From Bathynomus jamesi (lineage: Eukaryota > Arthropoda > Malacostraca > Isopoda > Cirolanidae), in contig JAJOZX010012288.1 of assembly GCA_023014485.1 (NCBI GenBank), positions 1-64,000 on the forward strand: 64,000 bases of DNA, written 5' to 3'. This document shows positions 33,050-46,636 of the stretch, one piece after another. A program made the translations under genes and the position numbers. Numbering within the stretch: the stretch's first letter is position 1; each line of letters opens with the position of its first letter. Under the pieces are notes generated by a model. The model did not search any database and was not told the DNA's origin. It worked only from the letters and a program-made list of their open reading frames with translations.

Positions 33050-34480
33050 ACATTAACATTATGTAATAAAAAACCTGCAAAGAAGTTAAATCACTAAATT
33101 TAAATATTTAACTTCATTCATTAGCCACTTTTCGTTATCAGTGGTACGTACACGTGGTCCGGGGGAGGGGGAGGAGGGGGTGTTTGCCTACCTGCCACAT
33201 TTGATTCAGTTCCAGAAAGAAGACTAACATTAGTTTAAACTATCGTATTTTTTAATGGCTGAAAACCATCTAACTTCGGACGAGTGGCAGAAATTATTCT
33301 ATTCTATCCTAACGAAGTCGAGAAGTTACGATATATCTGTTGAGAAATACCAAAAAATATCGGTTATATCACAAATACGATATAACTACAATCTTAATAC
33401 ACGTCCTTTCACCGACAGATATGATAATAGTACTATTGTCTACTCTTAGTAACTGAAGACCAAAACAGAAGCTTTATAGGGCCTACTCTTTCTCAATTTT
33501 GCCCTACATCACAAGTTTTTCTTAAAAATCACACATTCATAAAAAAATTCCACAAATGCTGACATCGTTAGTTGCAGACTGTAGGGAACTTTCAAAAATG
33601 CATGGAACTGGGTGACAAAATTTTTTCTCAAAGACCTTACACGGAAATAGGTCTAGGCCTACATAACATACGCCTCAGTGTCAACGGAACTGAAATGACG
33701 AAAACCAGTGCCAAAGCCTTTAATAAATAATCGCCTGGTCGACATGCCGTGGTTAATTAACGTTTACACCTCTTCAAACGAAGGACACCACAACCTAAAA
33801 AGGAGTTAATAAACTCCGGGAGTCTTTCGCCCTAATTAAGCTTACAGCGGCAGAGACAGATTTGCCTGTACAGGGCTAGCCCACGATGGGGACGTAGGGG
33901 AAGGCGACCGAGGGTGTACCGTAGAGGGGCCACGATGTCGAATCATCTGTCGAGCCCTTCATGACACTCCTAGTAATTAATATTTAAAGGGGTTGTAGCG
34001 ATGCTGTGCGTGAGAGAGAAATATACCTCCTTTTGACAAGAGAGGGGCCAATGAAATTGGAAGGAACCGGGTGTTCGTAGGGGGAGGGGACTATAATCTC
34101 CTACCCCCCTCCTCCCAACTCCGCTACATCAATGTGATTATTGGATAATCACTCTTACGGGTAATTAAGTGTTCTGCCCTCGAAACAAGTTTTCATCCGT
34201 TAGGTCGATCTGGACCGAGAGAACCAATCTCTCTCGCATGAACTTCGGATGAAGCTTATATTGACGGGAAATTAAAGTTTAAACGAACAAATTACTAATT
34301 TTGAAAACTTTCTTTCACATTTCGAAATAATTTCTAATTATAAAATATCTAAAAAGGAATTAAAAGCCACAAACTTGCGGGTTAACGTACCTACCTGACC
34401 ATCATATTAAGAACACGGTACGGACCGGAGGTTCAATAACTAACAGACCTAACTTATAGGGAACCTACACAATGAGTATG
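33050..34480. other. gene-free stretch with a GC-richer island
   Basis: No gene recognised. 33780-34270 is less AT-rich than its flanks, with polypurine and polypyrimidine blocks (GGGGGAGGGG near 34080, CCTACCCCCCTCC near 34100). It could be a regulatory or unique host segment, but nothing in it proves that. Confidence 0.35.
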
Positions 34481-34481
34481 C

Positions 34482-34602
34482 ACTAAATAAAAAAAAAATG
34501 GGAAAAGCCTCTGCTCAGGAGCGTCGCTCCGTCTGTGCATACTATGCACAGACGGAGTGACGCTCCTGAGAAGAGGCTTTTCCCATTTTTTTTTATTTAG
34601 TT
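34482..34602. repeat. 121-bp near-perfect hairpin, almost no loop
   Basis: Arms of about 60 bases around a single central C at about 34542. Outer part poly-A/poly-T, inner part TGGGAAAAGCCTCT and CAGGAGCGTC. Only a few mismatches. No coding content. Confidence 0.95.
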
Positions 34603-37600
34603 ATGTGCAAGTCATCCAGAACTGCGATTCCCGGAACCTACTCCAATAGATTACCTTCGTAAGATCTTATCTAGGATTTTTTCCTCTTTCATTTCTCAAT
34701 TAAGTAGCTCCTAACAAAAAATTAATTACTGCATTTCCTTAAGTAAAAAAAGACTACTGAAAAGGACCTTGTAACAAACCTACAATGAAGGCCTCATAAC
34801 ATGGTTCAAATAAAAAGAAGTAGCTTAAGTGGTCAAGACTCGAAGGTGATTTGGAAAAGAAAAAAAAAGGCGGGTAGGGCGAGTAGCCCATTTTAAAGAG
34901 GACCTACTGAAAAGTTTCACTATGAATGTAGACCTAAATCTATTTAGTACGGTATTGGTAGGTACGGTATGCCACTTTCTGACGATCTTGTAGATGTAAA
35001 CAATCCATACGAGCAAATACGGTAGGCCCGGGGAACATGGACTGTTGCTAAGCTGTAGACTGTACCATATGTATTGTCTTTCAGGCACCTACCAGAACTA
35101 GGTTGTATATTTGTCAACTAGCTTATGGCTATATGAAGTAATGTCGGTTCAAACACGAACATTTCGGTGAGCAAAGCTTTCGGTAAACACGCTTACCATT
35201 GTCAGTGGTAAAACAAAAGCGAGATGAATAAGTGGCTAAAGTAAATAATAAAAGTACGAGTTAAATGTTAAAAATGGCGCAACTATGCACCGAACCATAC
35301 TAGAAGAGCGTAACTATTATGGAAAATAGCCTATTAAAACTGTCAATATTTAACGAGACGTGCAAGGTTGTAAAATGGTTCTAGCGGATAAAGTAAACCA
35401 GATGCATTCCAATATTATCCAAAAACACACTTGAATCAGGTGAGTTTTCAGATTCTCGGATGCAACCAGTAACTTCTCTACTTCGGAATATATTATTTTA
35501 TCTCGACTTAAAACGGAACCATAATTAAATGATTATAAAGGCCTACCAAACAAAATATTCTGATGAAAAACAACCCTAATACTTTGAAATGCAACTTCAA
35601 CTTCTGTTCTGAATACAAATTTTACATTTTGACGCGCGTGCGCGCGTGCACATACACACACACACATATATATAATATATTATATATATATATATATTAT
35701 ATATACACGCGAAGGCAGCTCCACCAATCAATTAACTTGTATAGAGGCCTACCACGTTAGATAGGCCTACCTCAAAACTAGGTGCTCCGTCGACATATTC
35801 GTGCTAGCGTAAACCTAGGCCTACATCATCGACACCTCTAAAGCTACACACACAAAGGCTGCCTACATCCAAAATTAGTAACCTGCTCACCTCGCAACCT
35901 CCAAGGGGGGCTACAACCCCGATTTCGTACTGCAATGGCAACCACTCTCACCCTTGGCACACACAAGGCCTATTGTCAAACACCCTTCTAGCTATATATA
36001 CAAAAACCACCGTACAGGCTACTTAACGTTATTGAAATAGACCTACATAAAATTTTGATAAGCTCTCGACGACCATAAATGCTAATATAAAAAATATTTC
36101 TAATTTAAATTCGTTTAAAGACAAGTTTAAGTCTATTAATAATGGAATACTAATAAAAATACGGTATTGTATTGTTCATTTCCCGTATATACTGTATTAC
36201 TAATTCTTATTTCTCATATTTTCTCTAGAGTAACACTAGATTTTTTATACTGTATTTATATCATATCTTATCTATAATAATGACTAGAGATCAATATACT
36301 GTACAGTATTTTCAACTATTACTTTGTTCGTGTACTCCAAATTAATTAATACTTCTTATTCAGGAATTTATGTATTAATTAATTAAATAAATCATAATTT
36401 AATAGCCATTTATATATTTTATCTTTAATCTGAAAGGCCAGCAAGTCCTAAAGCTTAAGAGCCAAGTTAAATTAAGTCCAGTTAACAACTTTTTTTGTTA
36501 CGGAAACAGCTAAAATTATATAATTTTACAAATAAAGATATGTGATTGACTGATAAGCCTACTTATAGCTAGCATGTTAGTTCCATTCAACAAGGTCTAA
36601 TCATAGCCTTAGTCCGAGAAATAAAAACCAAGAACGATTAATCTAGAATACTAATGGGCCTATTTCCTAACCATGTTCTACGAGACAAGTAGTAGCCAGT
36701 AGGCCTACGCGAAAATGTCCTCTAAATTGCATACATCGAGGCCTAGAAGTAGATGCCTTTAAAAGGAGTCAAATAGTTTCCACAATGTTGGGGAAGGGGA
36801 CAATGCCAGCAATGGAATTCTCTGCCTAACTCACCTGGGATGTTTTAGGTGTAAATTTGCCAAATAGACCTAAACTAACCGAGTAGCAGCTTACAAATTT
36901 TATTAATAACAAGGTGTATATAAATGGTAAATACCAATACTGTACGAGGGGGACAATAAACAAAAAACTTCCCCCGCCTTTCTTCTGGAGGAGCAATAAC
37001 AAACAATGCCTATGGGCAAAAAGTAAAAGCGTCTTTGGGTGCATCCGGAGAACACGCCCTCAATTTCTTTACCGAAGAGCATGCCCTCTTTCACACGAAA
37101 TTTATACAAAATCAATCCGTACTTTTGGCTGCTCTTTCATCCTTGATAAAAGAAATTCCCCTCGTTCCAGAAAACAAAGCGTTTGGAGGGGAGATGCCAG
37201 GCAGACGAGAAAAGCAGCACGAGCAAGAATCAAGAGATTTACAAGGTATGGCGACACATACAGTATCACAAACGAACGGGTATTAGAGATAGTATCCCAC
37301 AGGAACCCTCTGTATATATCACTACAACAATATTAGTACCACTATTCAATTTCATTTTCGACTTCGCAGGAAACCGGTTCTATGCTGAAAATCACTTTCA
37401 AAACTAAACAAAACCTCGTCGAGAAGACATTCTATCGAAAAATTTTTTAGAAGAGGGTGTAGATTGTTAGGCTTGATTAGGTTACATTATTAGTGGCAAT
37501 GAAATTCCCCATCGACGGAATGTACAAGTACACCGATTCAATTATCACGAGATCTTCCTCACATAAAAGACCATTCAGCCTAATTCTTTAAATGGTCTAA

Positions 37601-38068
37601 TGGAACATACTTAATGCAAGTTACCTATAAGCTTCGAAACACCATGACGTTGCGACTGTAGGCTTAATGAAAAAAGCAACACCTACTAGTACAGTTCATT
37701 AACGACTCATTCACGCAATATAATCAAAGTGCCAATAGGCCCATAAATTAGTTATTTAACCCTTTCAATATATATACGTGTACCAAAAAATATACAATTC
37801 AAACCAGGAACCTGGTAGACCGCTATGAATAAGACTCCTACAGTTCAAACCAACTTCAATTGAACATGTATTTAAACGAATATTTGAGTTAGGTGGCTGT
37901 AAAGCAGTCATAACTCATAAATCACGGCGAAGACAAATGTAAATTGAGTATCATTTTATAAACGTGTAGAAGTGGGCTTTGGAGTTGTTGGGTAACAAGT
38001 TTCTGTCACGGAGTTCCGTCTTCAATAGACTGTTAAAAAGACTGCGCATTTTAGTCTACAATAAATTT
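34603..38068. other. gene-free AT-rich stretch
   Basis: No supported gene. Contains a GC/CA/TA compound microsatellite at 35635-35706 and several TAGGCCTA-like words. Overlapping open frames at 36914-37407 have no recognisable domain. Confidence 0.45.
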
Positions 38069-38265
38069 CAGTGGTAGGCAACCTTTTTTGAAAGTCGGTC
38101 AATTTGATTTATTGGTAATTTGATAATGGGTCAGTGTTCAAAATTTAAATCAAAATACGTTATTTCCGGGACATTTTAAAATAAAAAACACTCCATGTAA
38201 TATTATTTAATATATAGCTACTATATACTACAATTGATCCGCGGGTCAGAGGTTGCTGACCACTG
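38069..38265. mobile_element. hAT-like MITE, 197 bp
   Basis: Left end CAGTGGTAGGCAACCT and, inverted, right end CAGTGGTCAGCAACCT. This is the end style of hAT elements. GTCTACA occurs just outside the right end and 8 bases outside the left, a possible displaced target duplication. No coding content. Confidence 0.75.
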
Positions 38266-38506
38266 GTCTACATAAACATTTGCAGATACTCCCAATAAAG
38301 TGTCAAACCCGTTATATATATACTAAACAATTAATATGCAAGTATTCGAAACAGCTAAAACACTTTTATGGTGACGTTTGGCACTGAACTCGGTGCCTCG
38401 TAGGGCCTTCGCCAGAAGCCGTGACCTTGAATATAAGAACAAACCATACTAACTTGAACTTACGCAGTTACCATGATACCATATTTTTTTCTAATTTTGA
38501 TTACTC

Positions 38507-38549
38507 CAACAAACAAACAAACAAACGAACGAACGAACGAACGAACGCA
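38507..38549. repeat. (CAAA)n(CGAA)n microsatellite
   Basis: Tetranucleotide run changing from ACAA to CGAA units. Confidence 0.95.
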
Positions 38550-38771
38550 CGTGCTCGTATGAAGAGGGGTTGGGTTAGAAATATTATCGCTTAAGTAACT
38601 AGAGCCTTAAGTAAAAGATATCTTACGAGCTGCCACTTTCTATTAACTGAACTTAAAACGGACTGCAAAGATCGAGCTAATTCTGACGTTGATCAGCGGG
38701 TAAGTGACGTTCGACCTGCTTGGTAGTTGGGTGGAGCGACGGTCCTCATCGTCCTAAAGAGCGATTCGTAA

Positions 38772-39002
38772 ATGGTGCGAACTCCGCGTAATGCTGTAGG
38801 GCCTCCGTTACGTGATGTGTGTCGTTACGAAGAAATTTACAACAAACCTTATCTTACTACCGATTCAAAGCGACGACTACGTCTCCGGTCAGATTCATTA
38901 CTTATCCAAAAAAAAAAGTTCTCGGTACTAAATCTAAATATAAGCGGCTTATCTAAGAACTATTTTGAACTTAATGAACTTATTCTATCTTACTCAGACT
39001 AA
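38772..39002 (+). pseudogene. possible LINE endonuclease start fragment
   Basis: A 76-codon frame ends with KFSVLNLNISGLSKNYFELN and ELILSYSD. This resembles the first strand of an APE-type LINE endonuclease (N-x-x-G-L-x-x-x-x-x-E-L). A stop follows, and no downstream endonuclease or RT is visible. It may be a decayed LINE 5' piece. Confidence 0.4.
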
Positions 39003-39529
39003 CGGGTAACCTAAAAATAAAAGGATGTTCCCAGAAATAACTCATTACACCTTTTTTGGACGCATCTTTCTGGATCATTACCAAGGCTACTCGCGTCTTC
39101 AATTCTAGTGACCGAATACCAATATATAACTAATATATTTGTAAACAACAATGTCCTTGTGAATTCTGGAATTAACTGCTTACAATATATATAAGAATAT
39201 TGTACAATCGACGAACCAAACAATTTGTGAATGCAAAATATTATATCCAAGGTTAAAAAAATCTATTGGCGTTGTAGAAAATACTCAATTGGACAGTGTT
39301 GAGCACTCCAACAACGCATATTAAAACGTTTAAGTTCTTCTATGAATCCACATTCTATATATTTAATAGTGTAAGCCTATGTAGTCGTTTTCCTTTAAAA
39401 ATTAAAATCTCTCGTACAAGTACAGTATTGGAAAACCATGAATCACCCTGGGAATTAATTCGATAAAACAGACACGCATTACTAAAATTGTAACTACGCG
39501 ACAGAATCCCGACCTACAGTTTACGCAGG

Positions 39530-39563
<34 letters not shown>

Positions 39564-39662
39564 AACAAGTTAACTATATCTAAAACTGCTAATTATTATT
39601 ATTTTAGCTAATTTTCTAAATATAACGATATGAAAACGTGTCAACATTTCAAAATGCTTTGA

Positions 39663-39752
39663 TTAACCCTTCATTAGTCACGTGTGGTCAATATAATCTA
39701 ACGCGATGTAACAATGTTATCTTATCTTTCCACGCGACTAAAGAGGGGTTAA
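39663..39752. repeat. 90-bp short inverted element, TTAACCC ends
   Basis: Left TTAACCCTTCATTAGTCACG and, inverted, right TTAACCCCTCTTTAGTCGCG. Non-coding core of about 45 bases. Similar ends occur at 12616-12716 and near 5224-5630. Confidence 0.6.
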
Positions 39753-40304
39753 AATTAACTACTTCCCATTCTATTCCATTAAAAGCCCAATTAAGAAAAC
39801 CAGTATTAGAAAGTAAATAATTGACAAAATTACTGATCACATTTCCACAGCCAGTTCTTAAATAGGTAATCCCTTTCTTTACAACCATAGCTGATAAACT
39901 TGGCTTAAAATTACGAAGTAATGATAAATCACAATTAAAACACACGCCATTAAGACTTCTCTCTTCTGTTACTACTCTTAGACAAGTCAGAAGTACTATT
40001 AACAAATTTAAAAATCACCAATATCGTCCAAAAACAATCCTCTACCTAACCCCGAAACTTGCTAAAAGAAAAAATATTTATATATAGCCTAACTTTGGCT
40101 AAAATTAACACCTTATTTTTGTCCACAGTATTTCAATGCTGAAAAAATTATTGTATAACACCCTTCCTAGTGGAGGGGTCCTGCACTAGCAACTAATTAT
40201 ACAGTTTTGCAAGTATTGCAAAAAAAAAATAAAAAAAATAACTAGGATGAATAATTAGTCAATCATGCAATTTACCCTCCACTCTGGACCTTAATTTCTC
40301 CTGT

Positions 40305-40372
40305 ATGTGCGTGGAGGGAGGGGAGTCATTTTGGCGGGCATTCGTCCTTGGCCCCTCCTTCCCACAAAAAAA
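40305..40372. repeat. dispersed repeat tail, copy 1 of 3
   Basis: Shares TTCGYCCTTGGCCYCTCC-type sequence and a following A-rich run with 51985-52050 and 55338-55374. Probably the 3' end of an unrecognised retroelement family. Confidence 0.5.
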
Positions 40373-41307
40373 AAAGGGGGGGGGCTTCTATATGAAAAAA
40401 TGGCTCGCAAATCTTATGGGAAAGAATAAAAAAAATCATGATTTCCATCTTTATGAACCCGAGTAAGGTTACTCATGTGGTAGACCATAACATTCTACGA
40501 CAATTTATAGTTATAGTTTTGGAAGTGTTATAAATGTGTTAAAAGTTATGTCCGGTATAAATCAGTAACACTTAATAATGTGTTCTGGTCACTAAAGTGA
40601 TTGTACAACAGGGTGTAACGTCTGGGTTCAGTCTTGGGTCACTTTTATTGTTACTGCATGTAATCTTCCATGCTTTTCAATTAACCTATATACTCAACTT
40701 CAGAATGATTACAAATAACAAGAGTCTCTTCCTTGCGAGATGTTAACAAAATGAACTATTTACAAGTTATATTGATTCTTCGTGTGCTCGAATTCCATTA
40801 TAAAATAGTGTGTTAATACACAGTATTTTATAATCTTGAAAGCCCGGTAAAGCCAAAGCTTACGGGCAAAATTGTGGTAAAATAATAAACTTGTGTTCCA
40901 TGTTAAAATTACTATTTTATCTTATTTTCCTTAAATAGGTTATGTCAGTGTGAAAAAAGTAGAAAGTAAAATCACAGCCTATTCACCCTATGGCTTATGT
41001 ATCAAGGTCTTGAGCACAACAGGTTGCAAAAGAATTCCTTTTACTACCTTTCCATTCCAAACCAAATAAATGAAAACCTGTTTGCATTTTACACACACAC
41101 ACACACTTTTGTTTTCATTGGCTAACACGAAATGAGTGGTTAATGTGCAGTCAATCCACCTGCATCTTTAGTAAGAAATGTATTTTTCTAGTGTAATTTG
41201 ATGTGGTTTAGGTTAGGTTACACTGGAAAAATATATTTCTTGCTAGAAATGCAGGTCATGGCATTTACTGCATAATTACCAAATGAATTAATGAGAGAAT
41301 GTCTTAC

Positions 41308-41585
41308 CAAACTGGTCGCAAGCTTCTTCGTCAGATCCATCTAAGCAATCCCATCCATCATCGCACGAAAAATGTAGGAGTGCATTCACCGGAACGACAC
41401 TGAAACATTTCATCGGAGCAAACTCGATCGAACTCGCTGTAAGTGATTTCATCCGAGATGCTGTTGCAATCGTACACTGAACAGTTTAATAACAGCAACA
41501 AGAAATAAGACAAACATTTGATCCTTTTCGGTACGAGGAAATAACTTGGTTTTCTAATACAATGTTTTAATTTACTATTAACCAT
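41308..41585 (-). CDS. possible host exon: signal peptide plus LDL-receptor class A domain
   Basis: On the minus strand the frame encodes a basic N-terminus and a hydrophobic stretch (CLSYFLLLLLNCSV), like a signal peptide. It continues with an LDLa module: CSDEMFQCRSGEC, then, after a one-base frame change in a T run near 41382, CDDGWDCLDGSDEEAC. The six-Cys and acidic calcium-binding pattern is complete when both frames are read. The coding ends at GACCAGTTTG followed by GTAAGAC, a good splice donor. LDLa modules bind ligands or calcium in secreted or surface proteins. The break may be a real mutation or a base-count error in the T run. Further exons, expected at lower coordinates, were not found. 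Confidence 0.55.
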
Positions 41586-41599
41586 TTTGATTTGTGAAA

Positions 41600-42640
41600 G
41601 TTCGATATATTTTATATTTAAAAAATTACGCTTAGGGCCTACTGTACTGAAAGAAAAAAGTTGTTAGCCACAGTACTATACAGTAAAGCCTAATAGCTTC
41701 GAGACGTAACTTCCTTTACAAGAGAAATGTAAACTTAAAAGAGTACTAAATTTTTTGCGATGCCTATGTGAAGACGCCCAAGTTTTTCTAAGGAGTGTCG
41801 CATCGATGTAAAAAGTGTATATGCCAAGCTCATTACACTCCACAGCTTATACCCGATGGTCATATCTAAAGTGGTGTAACATTGTCTATCAAATTACTTT
41901 AATTATAAATTGATAAATTACATGGTACTGTATTTGCAATGTAAATCTCCTACTCAATCAGAAAGTGAAACAAAAATTATGCAAGAATATGTAAAACACT
42001 TTTCACATGATTTCCAGTAATGTACTATAATAATTTATATAGCTTTGAATTTACTTCAACTTCTAACTTCGATACGTTCTCAATAATATGTCTGCATCAA
42101 CCTATCCATTAAAATTGAGAAGTCTGAAATCTGTTCATTTTACACTAATTTATTGCACGAAATGAGAAGTTTCCATTTTCAGTGTAGCGTATATTGACCT
42201 ACATGAAGATACCCCAAGTGTCAAGGCTGTTGAAAACAGCTATTTCCTAACTTGGCAAACACTAAATAATGGTAGGTCTTAAATGTACCATACAGCTTAC
42301 CTACTGGGACCTTGACTGATCCCTGGTTAAACGTCTTTACAGTAGCACTAATTGTTGCATTATAACCCAAACTCAGGCAGGCCTACTGTTAGCCAAAGAT
42401 TATACTGCCTGATTTTAGTTAACCCCAGGTTCAGACTAAATAATTTTACCGTATGCTCAGGACAAACCCTACCTAGAACATGTAGCCTATTTAAGTCCTA
42501 GTTTGGACCTGCCCCAGCCAAAGCTCAAGGATATCCAAGGCTATGTACACGATTCACAAGTCTGGTGCGGGTCGTGCCTCGGCCCAGACACCTTTTTTTT
42601 CTTTTTTTTCCCAACGTTCAAACTTGACCATCAGAATGTA
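41600..42640. other. gene-free AT-rich stretch
   Basis: Nothing recognised. If the LDLa exon is real, this would be its upstream region; no clear promoter motif is visible. Confidence 0.4.
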
Positions 42641-42647
42641 CAGTCAA

Positions 42648-43430
42648 GGGCTATATCCTATTTTGATGTCCCAAGTTATTTAACAATCACGAAATAAACA
42701 GCGTCCCAAATACAAGCAATTGGCGAATGTGTATATTTAGTTGCTTCCTGACATGTACGATAGTGCAGTATTTGGTGTGGTACACACTTGTCTATGTATT
42801 AAAAATAAATGCCCACATTTTGGTAAATGTTGCTTAAAATTAATCGAAACCTACGTGAAAATTATTGACTGCCGGTTAGGTCAACTGTACGCCTTTGACG
42901 ATTGGTTAGATTAAGTCGTGATATTGTCGTTAGTTAGCGTTATAAGGATAACTAAAGAAGGCTGGGGGCCCTGATCTTCAGGTGATCAAATTTTTAAACT
43001 GACTGTAGAATACGACAAGAATTTCATTTACATGCACTATAACAGTAGGAGCAGCAGGACGACCAGCCATTATTGTTTAAAGCTAAGATTGCAATATTGA
43101 CTAAATAAAAAGTTTCAGCCCCCGGTTGAATACCTGGTTAGGTCAATTGAATGGCCGGTTAGGTCAACTGTACGCCCTCGATTGGTTAGGTTTAGTGATA
43201 TTTTTGTTAAAACTAACGAAAATATCATGACAACCCAACCAATCGTCAAGGGCGTACAGTTGACCAAACCAGGCATTCAGTTGACCTAACCAAGCATTCT
43301 AGCCATGTTTTCTCATAAGAAATCAACAAAAATGATTATCAAAAAGCTAATGGTTAAATAATTTGGGACGTTATTCATTTATTTTTGGTTCGTTGAATAA
43401 TTTGGGACGCCAAAATAGGATATTGCCCAG
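42648..43430. mobile_element. nested inverted-repeat element
   Basis: Outer arms of about 65 bases, 42648-42712 and 43363-43430, are inverted copies sharing ATATCCTATTTTG and GCGTCCCAAAT words. Inside, 43125-43304 is a second palindrome of about 180 bases. Its arms carry two tandem copies of GGTTAGGTCAACTG-like sequence and GTACGCCC. A third copy of the inner arm lies at 42869-42945. No coding content. Confidence 0.75.
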
Positions 43431-46400
43431 TCAAGTTATACGGTAAGAGGCCTGGGTCTTCCAGCGAGTAGGCTAAACCAAGTACAATATTAATATTTAA
43501 CTATGTAGGCCTACGATAGGCATTTACAGATCGTTATTACAATGAAGCCTACCTCTCAATTCTGAACTTTACTAGGTTATTTCTATGGGCCTAGTTAGAA
43601 ACTAACTTGGCCTGGCCTTGGAGTCAACCTTGTACTTCGTCTATTAATATGAATAGACTACTAGGCTAATTAACACTAATAACAGTTTACCCAAAAATCA
43701 GGCCCAATTTAGCTCGCCCTGACGTTCAAGAGCCTACTAAGAACTCAAGGGCTTATTGACAGTAGTGGTGGAACAGGCCCAAGTGAAACTGCTTGAATGA
43801 CTATTAAAATCGGTCTAGGTCTAACCTAGTGCGCACTTATAGCCATTCGATAAATACAGGAATGAATAGGTTTTACACTAGGGTAGGCTCTTGTTATACA
43901 AGTCAAAAGTTAGGGTAAGCCTACTAAATTCTAGAATCAACAAACAACGTTACGTAGGCCCCACTACAACAAATACATTTTTCTCAGAACAATAAAATTA
44001 TGGTTGTTATATATACAAATGAACATGCGTAGCTACTTCTTATATATTGACGCAGCACTATTATCACTCCTGACCGAATCTACTATTGTAAGTGACCACA
44101 TCACAATTTCGACTACACACGAAAATCATTTTACACCGGTAAAGACTATCAAAAAATCACACAAGTTTCTCTTTCCACATGTTTCTGTGAGTAAATTACG
44201 AGATGCCAGTTCCTTTTTTTTTTTTAATTTTTAAAAACAATTTTTCAATGTAAATTTTCCCATTAGAGTCATTAATTCATAAAAGATAATTTAGTTCTGA
44301 AATAAATTTAAGTTTTTGATTTTTCTATTCACTCAATTAATATGTTTAATATGTATACGATGAAATGAAAAATTTGGCATCTTCTCCTGGCCAGCCAATA
44401 ACAGAGAATGGGGTGATATGACGAGACAACGATGTCATAAGTGGCGAGATTGTCGCAGCAAAATGTTTTAAATAACAGGTATAAAAATATTTTAAAGACT
44501 AGACTTACAATATATGAAAGTAAATAATCATAATATAATATATGACTAATGAACAATCGTCCTGATTTCGAGAAAATGTATACACAAAAGGAACTTAACA
44601 TCGATCAATAACAAGTGAACTTAATTCATAGCCATTTGGAGCATAGCACATAGCATTTTCAGTAGCAGCTATAGAAATTTTGGCGATTTGCGTAACATTT
44701 AAATTTATTTTTCACTTTAGTGCCTGTAAAATAATTAATCAGTCCCTATGCAAATACTATTATGGCTACGAAATAAAGTATATGGGCTCAACATTGTACC
44801 AGTGTTGAGATTAGTCTTTATTCATTTTTGTATATAGCGATAATGAGTATTTTTTTAATAAGTTTTAATGCGAGAAAAATGTATCCGCATTCATTTCCGG
44901 TATTATCTCAAAGAATTTATAAACATGACGACATTTAAGTAAGTTTCATGAGTAATGCATTTACAGAGATGGACAAAACTTAAATGAAGTTATTCTGGAT
45001 ATAATAAAAATTAAGAGTAATTATGTAATTTGTCAACAAATTAAAGTATCGCAATAAATTGCTACCAAAAAAAAAAGTTCAGTAGCCTGACTGCAGTTAC
45101 GATAGTTTTGCTTTGGTTTAGCATCTTAATACCTTTTTCACTTGCTCTGTAAACTATTTTCAAGATTTTAGTTTAGTTACTTTATGGCCCATTTGTCATG
45201 AAGGCTAGCGCCAATTTTTCTCTTTGGCGGATTATTTAATAAAAAGGGCTTTCTCCTTGAATTACTCAGTTTCAAATACATTAGATCTTATAAGCGCCAA
45301 CGCATGAAGTGAAATTAGCGTAGTGTTTATTTTTATATAGCCTAGGCCTTTAGAAATATACAAAAGATAATGCAGTTACTCATAATTTTTAATGGAACCA
45401 ATAGCAGACTTGGACAGATATAGGTAGGCCTATATGTAAATTTTGTAAAAGTTATTTTTAATATTGGCATTAAATATTTAAGTTTGAATAATGTTACTCG
45501 AAATTATCATCTCTATAGGACCCTATATGAAAATTTCAATGCTAGAAATGAGGTAATAAAGCTAAATGACTTCTTACAACACTTATGAATATACGGTAGT
45601 CTTTTAGAATGTTGTACTTCATATTTATTGCGTTTAACTTAATCTAAATATTAAGGCTTTCAAATATAGATTATAGTAGTTTAAACTTTAAAGCATTACT
45701 CAAAAGTATTGAAAAACTCAATGTTTTGAGTATTTTTGTACGCGGTAGGCTTCTCTTTTAGACTACTTACAAATTCCAAACGTATAAAAATCCAAGTAAA
45801 ACAAAAATATTCTGTATTTGAACTTAAAACAGAATTAGAACACAAAGAATGACACATTAACCCTTGTTAAAATTATATTGATATCATTCAATTTTGTTCT
45901 TGGTTGAAATATGCCATGATCAAGAATTTGTCACGCGTTTTCAAATAACAGTTAGCTCCTCCCCCACTAGTGGTATGATATTTTTATAACCAATCAGAGA
46001 CGCTCATTTTATGGCGTCATGAAAATTTTATTTTAAATAGACAGACACTCAAGAAAAAAAAGATACTCGTATAATTACTATGAAACATATTTTTCTTATT
46101 TATATTAACATTGATGAAGATACCCATAAATGTTATCATACGAAGCTTTTAAATTTCTATAGGTCTTAAGCGAAGCTTGTATACAAGTGTTAAAATAACT
46201 TCTCACCATGTTTCCTTATTTTAAGTTATAAATAATAATAGTAATTGACAACTCGTCACTATTTGAATGAATGAAACTGAAACTAAAATTTTTGAAAGTC
46301 ACTGCTTTCAGCAGCAATTAATTTTGAAGTTGACATAAGGGTATAAGGTACACTGTAGTAGGTTTAGACTAGTTTAAGCATGAAAAAAAAATATTGACAG

Positions 46401-46560
46401 ATGTTTGTAGACATGTAACAGAGATTTTATAAAGATAATAATAATAATAAAGCGCTTATTTTGAGCTAATTTTTCCTGGTTAAATATCTTCCTAAAAAAA
46501 TTCTTAGATAAAGGTGATTTTTTCCTCATTACGTTTTGTACACGTTCTGTGTGAATATTA
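43431..46560. other. gene-free AT-rich stretch
   Basis: Nothing recognised beyond scattered TAGGCCTA-like words and short homopolymers. No exon, repeat end or RNA could be supported. Confidence 0.45.
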
Positions 46561-46565
46561 ACCAT

Positions 46566-46568
46566 CAG

Positions 46569-46636
<68 letters not shown>

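Larger units (their letters stand above)
39003..41300. other. gene-free stretch with small repeats
   Basis: A (TA)n run lies at 39528-39562, and a short inverted element at 39663-39752 is listed separately. Part of a dispersed repeat is at 40305-40372. Open frames near 39638-40005 on either strand show no recognisable domain. Confidence 0.4.

Noticed and set aside
36914..37407. Three overlapping open frames of 74-140 codons
   Set aside because: No recognisable domain in any of the three frames; probably chance.
39638..40005. Open frames on both strands, possibly a LINE ORF1
   Set aside because: A weak resemblance to jockey ORF1 on the plus strand did not hold beyond a few residues.
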